A stretch of 64,000 bases of DNA from Pseudoalteromonas aurantia (GCF_005886875.1 NZ_PNBY01000074.1:43302-107301); one strand, 5' to 3'; numbered from the stretch's first letter, positions 48,825-59,168 are shown. The notes: generated by a model not told the origin, from the letters alone. Program-made: numbers and translations.

Positions 48825-49571
48825 ATGGATCAAGATATCGCATTTATGATAGAGCGTTGGTTAATGCAGTGCCAACGCGCCTCGACGAAAGCACAGCTAA
48901 CGCAGATTTTACAATCCATAGTCAAGCAGCTCGACATGGACTATTACCTAATGTGTGTTGTGTCACCTCAACAGCTTAAATCTTCTGATATGTTTGTGAT
49001 TGACAACTATCCGAGCGATTGGATGTCACATTATTTGGGGAATGATTTAAAGAAAAATGACCCCGTTGTACTCCATGCACAAACCAGTGTTACCCCCATT
49101 TTTTGGCAAAATGCCAATATCATTAGTACCACAAACCCTCATGCAGACATAAAAATCATGCAGCAGGCTGCGGACGCAGGGTTAGTCGATGGGATCACTG
49201 CACCGATCCGAGGTATGTTTGGTGAGTTTGGCCTTATTAGCATTGCTTCAAAACAACTTATAGAACTCGATAAATATATAAATTTAAATCAAATATTATT
49301 GAGTATAACTCCGTACTTATATGAAGCATCAAATCGTTTAAAAATAAACAATAGCCCAGCAAACAAAATAGAACTAACAAGTAGGGAGTCTGAATGTATG
49401 GAGTGGGTAATTGAAGGGAAAACAGCTTGGGAAACAGCTCAAATATTAGGTATATCTGAACGAACAACAAATTTCCATGTGAATAATGTTATAGAAAAAA
49501 CAAGCTCATCAAACAGACAGCAAGCAATAGCTAAGCTACTTATTTCAGGGTTATTAAAACCAGTAATTTAA
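48825..49571 (+). CDS. LuxR-type quorum-sensing regulator
   Basis: 248 residues. The autoinducer-binding domain (1-170) has the expected Trp66, Tyr70, Asp79, Pro80, Trp94 and Gly123. The C-terminal LuxR/FixJ HTH (183-245) reads LTSRESECMEWVIEGKTAWETAQILGISERTTNFHVNNV. Being complete in both parts and next to a synthase, it is a cognate receptor, not a solo. Likely binds the lux-box-like sites before luxI, the PKS gene and at 62393. Confidence 0.95.
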   Translation: MDQDIAFMIERWLMQCQRASTKAQLTQILQSIVKQLDMDYYLMCVVSPQQLKSSDMFVIDNYPSDWMSHYLGNDLKKNDPVVLHAQTSVTPIFWQNANIISTTNPHADIKIMQQAADAGLVDGITAPIRGMFGEFGLISIASKQLIELDKYINLNQILLSITPYLYEASNRLKINNSPANKIELTSRESECMEWVIEGKTAWETAQILGISERTTNFHVNNVIEKTSSSNRQQAIAKLLISGLLKPVI

Positions 49572-49584
49572 ACAAGCAACCCAT

Positions 49585-49604
49585 ACCTGTTATAAATACT
49601 AGGT
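49585..49604 (+). promoter_or_regulatory. lux-box-like operator upstream of the PKS gene
   Basis: ACCTGTTATAAATACTAGGT has ACCT/AGGT ends and the same CCTGT-N8 spacing as the luxI site (second arm CTAGG instead of ACAGG); 14 of 20 consensus positions agree. It lies 146 bp before ATG 49750 and 14 bp after the luxR stop. A -10 element is not obvious. Confidence 0.55.
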
Positions 49605-49749
49605 TTGATTAAAAAAACACAATAAAACTAAATATAGGCAATAATTAAACAAAAAATCGACAGTACCGAATTTATTATTATTACCAATCAGAAACGAATA
49701 AGAATTACATTCTGATAAAACTTAATAATATAAATAATTGGGAACTGTT

Positions 49750-52700
49750 ATGAATAAATCTAACCAAATAGCTATTATCGGTGTCGGCTGTCGATTTCCA
49801 GGGAAGGCCAACTCAGCAGAACAACTTTGGAATAACGCAAAAAAAGGAATTGATGCGATATGTGATGTGCCAGGATCTCGATGGGACGTTCGTAAATACT
49901 ACAGTGAAAATAGAAAAAAACCCGGTAAAACATATGCAAAACAAGGTGGGTTCCTCTCACAGCGTTTAGACACTTTTGACCCACTGTTTTTCAATATATC
50001 TCCTAAAGAAGCTGATGTAGTCGACCCAATGCAAAGACTACTGCTCGAAGTTAGCTGGGAAGCGATGGAAGATGCCGGCGTAACCTCTGACGCAATACAG
50101 AAGGTAAAAACCGGTGTATTTGTCGGCGGCTTTGCTATAGACAATAAGACGATTCAGTTAGACAGTCAAAATATCTATAACATTGACTCCCAAACGCCAT
50201 TTGGTGTGACACATGCACTTTTATCTAACCGACTTTCCTATGTTTATAATCTAACAGGCCCGAGTATGTCGATAGACACGGCTTGTTCAGCATCAATGAC
50301 TGCGCTTCATTATGCGGTACAAAGCCTACGTCAAGGAGACTGCGAACTAGCAATGGTCGGCGGCGCAAATACAATGATGACGCCACATTACCCGCTTACC
50401 ATGAGCAAAGGACAATTTTTATCTCACCATAGTCGCTGTAAAGCCTTTGATGCAGATGCTGCTGGCTATGTGCGCTCAGAAGGTGCTGCAATTTTATTGC
50501 TAAAACCGCTAGAGAAAGCCATAAGCGATGGCGATGATATTTACGCTGTCATATGCGAAACCGGTGTAAACCAAGACGGACAAACAACGGGGATCTCCCT
50601 TCCTAATCCTGAATCTCAGCAAGCTTTACTAGAAGAAGTTTATGGTAAAGCCGGTGTCACCTCTGAAGAGTTAAGTTATATAGAAGCACATGGAACTGGC
50701 ACAAAAGCAGGTGATCCTCTAGAGATCAAAGCAATCAGCTCAGTATTACAAAAGCGTCAGTTAGATAACCCTTGCTTCGTTGGCTCCATTAAGACAAATA
50801 TAGGCCATACAGAAGCAGCATCAGGTGTTGCGGGGCTCATTAAAGCCGCAATGACAGTAAACCGTAAAGAAGTTGCACCTAACTTGCACTTCAATAACCC
50901 CAATCCAGAAATTCCATTTGACCAGCTCCCTATCGAAATCCCAACCACGGTTCGTCAATTAGATAAAGATAAAGTGCACTTTGCAGGCGTTAACTCATTC
51001 GGTTACGGCGGCAGTAACGGTCATGCCTTATTGCGTTCCCTATCAGAAAAAGAGCAAAAACAAACTAACCAACCAAAAAGCAGAGATAGCGACTTTATTG
51101 ACGGGCCTTATATAGTGCCAATTTCCGCTAAGTCTGACAAAGCACTTTATCAAGTGGCACAGCGGTTACTCGATTTTCTAGAAGCACCAGAACGCACAGA
51201 GCAGCCTGTTAGCCTCTCAGATATCATATACACCTTGTCACAAAAGCGAGACATCTTGAATATCAGAGTCGCATTTGTGGTAGCTAACTTAAATGATTTA
51301 ATTGAACAGCTTGCTGATTACTTAGACGAGCAGCCTCACCCAGCTAGTGCAACCGGAACCAGCCACGAAAAATATGACGGCATAAACCTGATCTGTACAG
51401 GCATGGGACCACAATGGTGGCGTATGGGTCGACAACTTTATGAAAATAATCATATTTTCCGCGCAAGTATTGAGCGCTGTGATACTGTCTTTAGTGAGGT
51501 AGCTGGCTGGTCTGTCAAAGATGAGCTATTAAAAAATCAAGATACCTCACGAATGCATGAAACTCAGGTAGCCCAGCCAGCCAACTTTGCCATTCAAGTC
51601 GCATTATATGATGTCTTAGCTGCATATGGGATCAAAGCATTAAGTGTTATTGGCCACAGTGTTGGTGAAGTCAGCGCGGCCTATATTTCAGGTGCTTTAT
51701 CATTAGAAGATGCGTGTAAAGTCAGTTATCACCGCAGCCGCTTACAACAAACCTGTGCAAAAGAAAATGGTTCAATGCTTGCCATTGGGTGCTCGGTTGA
51801 AGAGTTTAGTACTTGGCAAACATCCTACCCAGAAATAGAAATCGCCGCCGTCAATGGTCCAAAAACCATTACCGTTGCTGGTGATAAAAAACAACTAGAA
51901 CTCCTTGAAGCTCAGTTAGTATCTAAAGAGATTTTTGCTCGATTACTCGCCGTAGAAATCGCCTACCATAGCCGATATATGGACACGATCAAAGCTGATA
52001 TTTTTTCTTCTTTGAGTGATATTACCCCGCGTAAAACCAATATTCCTCTTATCTCTACAGTGACAGGGCAACATATCGACGGGGAATCACTGGATGCCGA
52101 ATACTGGTGGAAAAACGTTCGGCAAGCCGTGCTATTTGCTGATGGGTTACAAACTTTACTTCAAGTCAATGATGCTCCTGTCATGGAAATTGGCCCTCAC
52201 CCAGTATTAAAAAGTGCTATCAAAGAGGGACTCACTATTGCCGAAGACAGCCGCCAACAATTGGCTTCTCTGCATAGAAAAGAGCCTGAGGAACATTACT
52301 TCTTCAACCAGCTTGCACAGTTTATTTGTCATGGTGGACATCCCAATTGGGAAACGCAGTTTGATGACAGTGCTCAATTTGTTCGCTTACCGACCTACCC
52401 TTGGCAACGTGATACATATTGGCGTGAAACTCAGCTTTCACTTGAAAAGCGGCACGGTCGCGCAGGCTATATTTATTTAAATGAACGTATGGACCGCTTA
52501 GAACCGACTTGGCAAGTAGAGTTAAACCCTTACCTTATTCCATATCTTCATGATCACAAAGTACACGATACAGTCGTATACCCAGGTGCAGGACTGATTG
52601 ACAGTATGCTGTGTGCTGCAACAGAAGCAACGGGGGATACTGTATTAACGCTAGAAGAAATCAAAATAGAAAATATGCTGACCGTGGATGATAATCACGT

Positions 52701-55700
52701 AACCAGAATGGAAACTAGCTATAACCCAACCACACAACGACTAAACATTGCGTCTAGAAATGTAGCTGATGAAAACGATAACTGGAAGCCCATTGCATCA
52801 TCGAAACGCTTAACGCAAGCGTTGCCAATAAAGCAAGTCAACTTCGCCGAGATCACACAAACAGTTCAGCAAAGTTATGATGTGCATACTTTCTACGACC
52901 AGTGCCGTAATGCTGGCTTAGATTATGGCCACTATTTTCAGTCAATACGGTCGCTTAAAGTATCTGAAGATGCGGTACTCGCTGAAGTCAGTTGTGTAGA
53001 AAAAGTCCTTAACGAAATAGATCAATACCGGGTTCACCCAACACTGCTTGATGCTGCATTTCAGTCTCTATTAACCATTACAGGACTTGAAAAAGCCTTT
53101 ATTCCTGTTTCCATAGCAAAGCTGACGCTCATACAACAAAGTGTACAAAATGGTTACTGCTACGCCATTATGCGCAAGCAATCAAAGCGCAGTGTGCATT
53201 GTGATATTTATCTATTTGATGAATCAAAACAGCCCGTAGTGCAGATCGAAGGACTGCATTGTATGGCGGTTGAAAGTAACGAGCAAAATAACGAAGTAAA
53301 TAACCCTCATAATTATCACTATGAATGGTTAGCACAATACACTGAAAAGCAGAGAAATGCCGTAAGTGTTCCTATCGCAATACTCAGCGATGGTTCTCTA
53401 CTTGCACAATCGTTGAAAGCACATGCCATTGAGCTAGGTATGCAAGTACTGACCCTTGATGCAGGTGAAACATATAAAAAACATGGATTTAGTCACTTCA
53501 CGGTAGATCCAACAACACAAACGAGTATTGAAAAAGCGATTGAAAACTGCCCATTTATTGAACCAAGAGTCATCATTGATCTGTGGTCTAGCCACCTTAA
53601 CGATACAGAAGAGTTTAATGCATACGAAGTCAGTCAGCATGCATATGCATTGCGCAATACCGTAGAAGCATTAAATAGCCACTTCCCTGAGCATGAAATT
53701 GAGCTGTTTAAAGTAACTCGCAACGGTCAAATTAACGAGCTTTCAACGCATGCCGACACGTTCAATTTTTCAGCGTCGCCGATAGCAGGGCTTGCACCGA
53801 GTATTGTCAACGAATACCCAAATATCTTATGTAAAAGCCTCGATTTCGGTGATATAGAACAAGCACAGATATTAACCTGCTTGTTTAATGAGCTTGAAGA
53901 CACCCTCAAAGAAACAGAAATTCGTTTCGATAAAGATGGACGATTTGTTCGACGTATCACGCCCACTTCTAGTCAGCTCGATGAAGACAGTAAACTAGTC
54001 ACAACGACGGATGATCCCATAAACCTTTTACAAACAGAAGCCGGCCAGGCGAGTAGCTTAGAGTACAGTTTGATAGAGCGAATCAACCCGCAAGATAATG
54101 AAGTTGAAATACGCGTCATGGCCAGCGGTGTTAACTACAAAGACATATTGAAGGTACATAACCGTATTTCAGAATTTGTCACAGAAAATACTTATTTTGG
54201 CGATGAGCTTGGTATGGAAGTGGCAGGCGTCATCACAAAAGCGGGTAAAAATACAGCCTGGGAAGTCGGCGATGAAGTTGTCGCATTTTATGATAAAGGG
54301 GCATACCGCAGCTACATTACCACGGCAGATCAATTTATTAGCAAAAAGCCAGCACATTTAAGCTTTGCCGAAAGTGTCAACTATATGGGGTATGTGACCG
54401 CTTACCAAGGCCTGATACATCTGGCGAGATTAACACAAGGAGATAAAGTACTCATTCATAACGCCACAGGTGGTGTTGGATTAGCAGCTGTTCATATTGC
54501 GCTCAGCAATGGCGCTGAAGTATTTGCTACTGCGGGCAGTGATGATAAGCGTCAATACTTGAAATCTCGCGGAGTTTCACACGTGTTTGATTCACGCTCA
54601 TTGTCTTTTTTCCAAGATATTAAGACTGTGACAGATAACTATGGTGTCGATGTCGTCTTAAACGCCAGAGATGGAGAGATACTACAAAAATCTGTTGAAT
54701 TGCTCGCGCCATTTGGTCGCTTCGTGGAAATCGGTAAAAAAGACATTGCTGACAATTCTGGCCTAGCAATGCGCTGCTTTAATGAAAACTTACAATTTAA
54801 CTCATTAGATATTGACCGTATTATGGTTCAGCGCCCAACGCAATTTCAGGCTCTAATGGATGAAGTCTCTGATTTCTTAAGTGATCAAAACAACTTTATT
54901 GTGCCTTGTAAGTCATTCTCAGTAACTGAGACTCAGGAAGCACTAAGATATGTCGCTCAATCCCAGCATATAGGAAAAGTCGCGATAGACTTTGATACTC
55001 AGTCTATCTCAGTAACTAAACCTCAAAAAAGAACATGGTTAACGTGCAACAGCACCTATTTAATCACTGGGGGCACAGCGGGGTTCGGCTTGCGTCTAGC
55101 CAAACAATTGGCTGATTGGGGAGTAAAACGTCTTGCGTTAGTAAGCCGCAGTGGCCGTGTTGGCGATGCAGATAAAGGCGTCATTGAACACATAGAACAA
55201 CTCGGTTGCGAAGTCTATATCGATAGCGTCGACATTACAGATCTCACTGCAGTAACAGCGCTTATTCACGATATCGATAACGTTAACACACCACTAAAAG
55301 GCATCATTCACAGCGCCGCTGTACTTGATGATGACAATTTAGCGCAATTGACACCAGAACGATTCAAGAAGGTACTTGAACCAAAAGCATTAGGCGCGGT
55401 CAATCTGCACAAAGCAACTAGTCATTTAGCAAAAGAACAAATTGAAAGCTTTGTCATGTTCTCATCGCTTTCTTCAATGATTGGTAACCCTGGCCAAGCA
55501 AATTATATTGCTGCAAATGCATTCTTAAATACACTGGCTCAGCATAGACAAAGTTTAGGTCTGGCCGCTACTACCATAAACTGGGGTGCCCTCGCGGATG
55601 CCGGAATGGTTGCGCGAGATAATACTGTAAAACAGATACTAGCCGAGCAAGGGGTCTATGGTGTGCATAACGAATATGCCTTTAGCCAGTTAGATGAAGC

Positions 55701-56133
55701 GCTTAGTGCCAAAAAAGTGATGTGCGGTATTATGGACGTTGAATGGCCACTCTGGTTCAACGTCAACAAACCATCCAAAAGCTCCGCTCGATTCAGCTTA
55801 CTGCTTGAGCAGTTCGCTCAAAAAGACGCGGACTCTCCAGCCCTGCGATTCCAAAAAGCCCTTGATGAGCTGCCGAACTTAGAAAAACGCGCTTTATTGG
55901 TTGAGAGCCTCAAAGAGCAGATATCGGCACTGCTTAATTACCCCATTGAACAAATAGACGCAAAGGTGAGCATTACGTCGCTCGGTGTCGACTCACTGAT
56001 GACCCATGAGCTAAGCAAGCGCATATTTGTCAATCTAGGTCTATCAGTGTCTGGCATGGTCTTACTGGCTGGTCCAAGCATTGAGCAACTAGCAAAACAA
56101 GCGCTGGACGAGCAATTGGCACAAGCCGCTTAA
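49750..56133 (+). CDS. Single-module, fully reducing type I polyketide synthase
   Basis: 2127 residues, order KS-AT-DH-ER-KR-ACP. KS (1-430): Cys179 in DTACSASMTAL, His314 in EAHGTGT, His353 in NIGHTEAASG. AT (about 540-860): Ser637 in GHSVGE. DH (about 890-1180): His936 in HKVHDTVVYPG, Asp1101 in HPTLLDAAFQ. ER (about 1420-1740): NADPH site HNATGGVGLAAV near 1570. KR (about 1768-1960): GGTAGFG at 1774, Tyr1919 in QANYIAANAF. ACP: Ser2082 in LGVDSLM. No methyltransferase and no thioesterase domain. All catalytic residues seem intact, so it probably acts iteratively and makes a saturated chain, much like single-module MAS-type enzymes in layout and length. Chain length and starter are unknown. 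ATG 49750 is chosen with GGGA upstream. Confidence 0.96.
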   Translation: MNKSNQIAIIGVGCRFPGKANSAEQLWNNAKKGIDAICDVPGSRWDVRKYYSENRKKPGKTYAKQGGFLSQRLDTFDPLFFNISPKEADVVDPMQRLLLEVSWEAMEDAGVTSDAIQKVKTGVFVGGFAIDNKTIQLDSQNIYNIDSQTPFGVTHALLSNRLSYVYNLTGPSMSIDTACSASMTALHYAVQSLRQGDCELAMVGGANTMMTPHYPLTMSKGQFLSHHSRCKAFDADAAGYVRSEGAAILLLKPLEKAISDGDDIYAVICETGVNQDGQTTGISLPNPESQQALLEEVYGKAGVTSEELSYIEAHGTGTKAGDPLEIKAISSVLQKRQLDNPCFVGSIKTNIGHTEAASGVAGLIKAAMTVNRKEVAPNLHFNNPNPEIPFDQLPIEIPTTVRQLDKDKVHFAGVNSFGYGGSNGHALLRSLSEKEQKQTNQPKSRDSDFIDGPYIVPISAKSDKALYQVAQRLLDFLEAPERTEQPVSLSDIIYTLSQKRDILNIRVAFVVANLNDLIEQLADYLDEQPHPASATGTSHEKYDGINLICTGMGPQWWRMGRQLYENNHIFRASIERCDTVFSEVAGWSVKDELLKNQDTSRMHETQVAQPANFAIQVALYDVLAAYGIKALSVIGHSVGEVSAAYISGALSLEDACKVSYHRSRLQQTCAKENGSMLAIGCSVEEFSTWQTSYPEIEIAAVNGPKTITVAGDKKQLELLEAQLVSKEIFARLLAVEIAYHSRYMDTIKADIFSSLSDITPRKTNIPLISTVTGQHIDGESLDAEYWWKNVRQAVLFADGLQTLLQVNDAPVMEIGPHPVLKSAIKEGLTIAEDSRQQLASLHRKEPEEHYFFNQLAQFICHGGHPNWETQFDDSAQFVRLPTYPWQRDTYWRETQLSLEKRHGRAGYIYLNERMDRLEPTWQVELNPYLIPYLHDHKVHDTVVYPGAGLIDSMLCAATEATGDTVLTLEEIKIENMLTVDDNHVTRMETSYNPTTQRLNIASRNVADENDNWKPIASSKRLTQALPIKQVNFAEITQTVQQSYDVHTFYDQCRNAGLDYGHYFQSIRSLKVSEDAVLAEVSCVEKVLNEIDQYRVHPTLLDAAFQSLLTITGLEKAFIPVSIAKLTLIQQSVQNGYCYAIMRKQSKRSVHCDIYLFDESKQPVVQIEGLHCMAVESNEQNNEVNNPHNYHYEWLAQYTEKQRNAVSVPIAILSDGSLLAQSLKAHAIELGMQVLTLDAGETYKKHGFSHFTVDPTTQTSIEKAIENCPFIEPRVIIDLWSSHLNDTEEFNAYEVSQHAYALRNTVEALNSHFPEHEIELFKVTRNGQINELSTHADTFNFSASPIAGLAPSIVNEYPNILCKSLDFGDIEQAQILTCLFNELEDTLKETEIRFDKDGRFVRRITPTSSQLDEDSKLVTTTDDPINLLQTEAGQASSLEYSLIERINPQDNEVEIRVMASGVNYKDILKVHNRISEFVTENTYFGDELGMEVAGVITKAGKNTAWEVGDEVVAFYDKGAYRSYITTADQFISKKPAHLSFAESVNYMGYVTAYQGLIHLARLTQGDKVLIHNATGGVGLAAVHIALSNGAEVFATAGSDDKRQYLKSRGVSHVFDSRSLSFFQDIKTVTDNYGVDVVLNARDGEILQKSVELLAPFGRFVEIGKKDIADNSGLAMRCFNENLQFNSLDIDRIMVQRPTQFQALMDEVSDFLSDQNNFIVPCKSFSVTETQEALRYVAQSQHIGKVAIDFDTQSISVTKPQKRTWLTCNSTYLITGGTAGFGLRLAKQLADWGVKRLALVSRSGRVGDADKGVIEHIEQLGCEVYIDSVDITDLTAVTALIHDIDNVNTPLKGIIHSAAVLDDDNLAQLTPERFKKVLEPKALGAVNLHKATSHLAKEQIESFVMFSSLSSMIGNPGQANYIAANAFLNTLAQHRQSLGLAATTINWGALADAGMVARDNTVKQILAEQGVYGVHNEYAFSQLDEALSAKKVMCGIMDVEWPLWFNVNKPSKSSARFSLLLEQFAQKDADSPALRFQKALDELPNLEKRALLVESLKEQISALLNYPIEQIDAKVSITSLGVDSLMTHELSKRIFVNLGLSVSGMVLLAGPSIEQLAKQALDEQLAQAA

Positions 56134-56140
56134 AACATTA

Positions 56141-56159
56141 GGCGGCACCATGTGCCGCC
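56141..56159 (+). other. Strong intercistronic hairpin after the PKS gene
   Basis: GGCGGCAC-CAT-GTGCCGCC: 8-bp all-strong stem with three-base loop, seven bases after the PKS stop. No T-run follows, so it is more likely an mRNA-stabilising or processing element than a terminator. Confidence 0.6.
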
Positions 56160-56204
56160 GTACCCTAATTACATAAAAACATAATAAAACAGAAGGATAT
56201 AACT

Positions 56205-56627
56205 ATGACTGGTCTAAATCTCGTTAATCATATGCTCAACAGTGACGTAAATAAAGCAAGTATTATCGATTATTTCCCATTCAGTGATGGACGTGCACTT
56301 CCTGGTGAAGTCTCTGTGACGGTAACCCCTACAGAGGCCCACTTAAATGCCAATGGCACAGTGCATGGGGGTTATGCCGCAACAATGCTGGATTCTGTCA
56401 CAGCCCTTGCAATTCAAACATTACAAGGATCAAATGCGACCGTCGGTACCGTCAGTTTAACGTTAAATTACATCAGGGCAATTCCCCCTCACACACCGCT
56501 AAAAGCGATTGGCAAAGTGTCGTCAATGACAAAGACCCATGGTTTCTCAGAAGGTCAGCTTGTTGATACTGAAGGGGAAGTTTGTGCAACAGCAAAGGCT
56601 TGCTGTGTCTTGGTACATGGGAGCTAA
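56205..56627 (+). CDS. PaaI-type hotdog thioesterase
   Basis: 140 residues, single hotdog fold. The active-site pattern NANGTVHGGYAATMLDS with the conserved Gly-Gly and Asp is typical of PaaI/YbgC-like acyl thioesterases. In this operon it may release the PKS product, since the PKS has no thioesterase domain, or clear coenzyme-A thioesters. One base separates its stop from the next gene. Confidence 0.88.
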   Translation: MTGLNLVNHMLNSDVNKASIIDYFPFSDGRALPGEVSVTVTPTEAHLNANGTVHGGYAATMLDSVTALAIQTLQGSNATVGTVSLTLNYIRAIPPHTPLKAIGKVSSMTKTHGFSEGQLVDTEGEVCATAKACCVLVHGS

Positions 56628-56628
56628 C

Positions 56629-57420
56629 ATGACTAATTCTCTTCACTCTCGACAACACCGTCGCTGGTTTGAGTACTTTGGCTCTGACATCAGTGCTGAC
56701 GCGACATTATTTTGCTTTCCCTTTGTTGGAGGCAATGAGCATAACTATACAAAATGGTGCGACAAAATAAATTCGCACTTTGACGTCGCAGCCCTAAAAA
56801 TGCCAGGGCGTCCTAGCAGAAGCCGTGAAGGGTTCCCTGAGCAGGTAGCCGATTTAGTTAGCCCAATCGTCGAACAGCTTGTGAACTACCCAAAGCCCTT
56901 TGCAATATTTGGCCACAGCATGGGGGGCTTATTAGCGTTTTTGGTGACCGCAGCATTGAATCAAAGAGGCGTCAGCACATTAGGCACATTTATATCTGCC
57001 AGACCCGCACCGCAACTGAGTATTTTAAAACGCCGTGCCCATTTGCCGGAGCCTGCGCTTATCAATGAACTTCGCACGCTCGGAGGCACGCCAGAAGAAG
57101 TGTTAAGAAATACTGAGCTTATGCAAAGTGTTTTACCCATTATTCGTGCTGACTATCATTTGTTAGAACAGTTTTCATATGAAGGTCAGGCAGATGCCAT
57201 AACACAACCGTTAGAGATTATTGCAGCAACACAGGACAAATTAGTCTCAGATACGCAAATAAACGCATGGCGACAATTGCCGCTTAAACAACTCAATCAA
57301 TTCGATATAGAAGGAGAACACTTTTATTTAAACCAGCACCCAGACGCGTTATTCGAATACATCAATACCAAGCTCAGCGATGCATTATCTGAGATTAACC
57401 AATTTGCATGCGCCAGCTAA
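56629..57420 (+). CDS. Type II thioesterase (alpha/beta hydrolase)
   Basis: 263 residues of the GrsT/LgrE family that edits or releases acyl groups on carrier proteins. Catalytic Ser97 in FGHSMGGLLAF, Asp203 in AATQDKLVS and His231 in EGEHFYL; FCFPFVGGNEHNY is the oxyanion strand. ATG 56629 is chosen over the upstream ATG at 56539, which lies inside the hotdog gene. Confidence 0.92.
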   Translation: MTNSLHSRQHRRWFEYFGSDISADATLFCFPFVGGNEHNYTKWCDKINSHFDVAALKMPGRPSRSREGFPEQVADLVSPIVEQLVNYPKPFAIFGHSMGGLLAFLVTAALNQRGVSTLGTFISARPAPQLSILKRRAHLPEPALINELRTLGGTPEEVLRNTELMQSVLPIIRADYHLLEQFSYEGQADAITQPLEIIAATQDKLVSDTQINAWRQLPLKQLNQFDIEGEHFYLNQHPDALFEYINTKLSDALSEINQFACAS

Positions 57421-57461
57421 ACACTGACTAATTAATGACTAACTTATAAGGATGAATTAGC

Positions 57462-59168
57462 ATGAAAACAAACACCCCCAATGATGCTGCGGCTCAATTC
57501 ATGGCCCAAGGTCAGGAACTGATGAATGCGTTTATGTCTGGTGCACATAACTGTAGACAAACGCAACTGGACTTATTGCGCTCAATTTTACAAAAACATG
57601 GCCACACTCAATTCGGGACTGATCATAACTTTGATGACGTTGTCACGTATGATAATTATCGTAACCAAGTGCCACTTCAAGACTATGATTCACTCTATCC
57701 CTATATGGAAAAGCACTTGCAAGGGATACCGGATCAATTAGTCAGTGGCAACCCTTGCTATTACGCTACAACAAGTGGCTCAACTGGAGAGCCCAAATAT
57801 ATTCCAGTGACAACGGAGCAACGCTCTGGGGCTCATAAAGGCTCAGCAATGTTATGGTCTTATTCATTAGCCTGTAACTCTCCTGAAGCAATGCAAGGTA
57901 ACTGGGTCGTTATCGTCTCACCCGCAGTCGAGGGATATGCACCCGATGGCACACCGTTTGGATCGACCTCAGGGCAATACGTCAAAGATTTAGATCCGGC
58001 AATAAAAGCAAAGTATTCAATTCCCTATGGAGTATACGAAATAGCTGATTATGACACCCGCTACTACTGTATTTTGCTGCTTGGTTTAGCCGACAATAAC
58101 GTGAGCTTAGTCTCCTCAACCAACCCATCAACTCTAAGCCTGCTTTGTAACAAAGCCGATGACATGAAAGAACGTTTAATAAATGATATTAGACTCGGGA
58201 TCCTCGACAAGACATTAGTACTACCTGAACCCATCAGAAAACTGGTTGAAGATAGGTTAACGCCGAACCCTGAACGCGCCAACTACCTAGAGCAATGTAT
58301 TGAACAAGATGAGGAGCATAAACTTCGCCCAGTCCACTACTGGCCAGACCTAGAGGTCGTTGCAACCTGGACCGGCGGTAACTCTGCCACATTTATTGAC
58401 AAAATGCAGGCATGGTATGGCAAAGTAAATATTAAAGATTTGGGGTATTTAGCATCAGAAATACGAGGTTCAGTTCCCCTAGACTTAAATAGAGGCGACG
58501 GTGTACTTACCATCGAAGACAATTTCTTTGAGTTTATCCGTACTGATGAAATTGATAATGCAAACCCCAAAACATACCTCGCTGACGAAATTGAGCTCGG
58601 CAGCCAATACTACTTATTCTTTACCAATAAGGCTGGTTTATATCGTTACAATATCAATGACATAGTTCAGGTTACTGGTTTTGTTGGCAATACGCCGAAA
58701 ATTGTTTTTGTACAAAAAGGTAAAGGGATCACCAATATAACGGGTGAGAAAATATATGAAAAGCAAGTTATAGGCGCCGTTAAACAGGCTGAGTTTGACT
58801 GCCAAATTCAAGTTAACTTTTATCATTGTCATGCCGATTTACAAAGCAATCAATATAAACTCTATGCCGAGTTTGAACCAGGATATAGCACGCAAGAGCA
58901 TGCCGAATTTGCCGATGCATTTGAGCTTCATTTACAAAAACTCAATTTAGAATATAAAACTAAGCGAGAATCCTTGCGTCTTCAGCCAGCAGCTGTACAC
59001 AGCCTATCATTTGGGGCACTCGAAAAATTTAAACGCGCGCGAATTGCCGGGGGAGTTCGTGAAGCACAATTCAAAACAGTCCCACTTAGCATGGACAAAA
59101 ATCTTTTAACCTCATTCACAGTAGAAACCATTTACCAAAGCTTAAGCATTAAGGAATCAGCAGCATGA
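57462..59168 (+). CDS. GH3-family adenylate-forming acyl-acid amido synthetase
   Basis: 568 residues. The first domain carries the ATP motif TTSGSTGEPKYIPVT (103-117); later GYLASEIRG, the YLFFTNKAGLYRYNINDIVQVTG strand with the adenylate-binding YRxxD-like segment, and TNITGEKIYE at the hinge. Plant GH3 enzymes activate jasmonate or auxin acids to acyl-AMP and join them to amino acids; bacterial members are mostly uncharacterised. Here the acid is presumably the PKS product. The amine acceptor cannot be told. Overlaps the next gene by ATGA. Confidence 0.9.
   Translation: MKTNTPNDAAAQFMAQGQELMNAFMSGAHNCRQTQLDLLRSILQKHGHTQFGTDHNFDDVVTYDNYRNQVPLQDYDSLYPYMEKHLQGIPDQLVSGNPCYYATTSGSTGEPKYIPVTTEQRSGAHKGSAMLWSYSLACNSPEAMQGNWVVIVSPAVEGYAPDGTPFGSTSGQYVKDLDPAIKAKYSIPYGVYEIADYDTRYYCILLLGLADNNVSLVSSTNPSTLSLLCNKADDMKERLINDIRLGILDKTLVLPEPIRKLVEDRLTPNPERANYLEQCIEQDEEHKLRPVHYWPDLEVVATWTGGNSATFIDKMQAWYGKVNIKDLGYLASEIRGSVPLDLNRGDGVLTIEDNFFEFIRTDEIDNANPKTYLADEIELGSQYYLFFTNKAGLYRYNINDIVQVTGFVGNTPKIVFVQKGKGITNITGEKIYEKQVIGAVKQAEFDCQIQVNFYHCHADLQSNQYKLYAEFEPGYSTQEHAEFADAFELHLQKLNLEYKTKRESLRLQPAAVHSLSFGALEKFKRARIAGGVREAQFKTVPLSMDKNLLTSFTVETIYQSLSIKESAA

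Noticed and set aside
49750..56133. PUFA-synthase interpretation of the PKS
   Set aside because: There is one ACP rather than a tandem set, a normal ER and KR order, and no partner pfaBCD genes.
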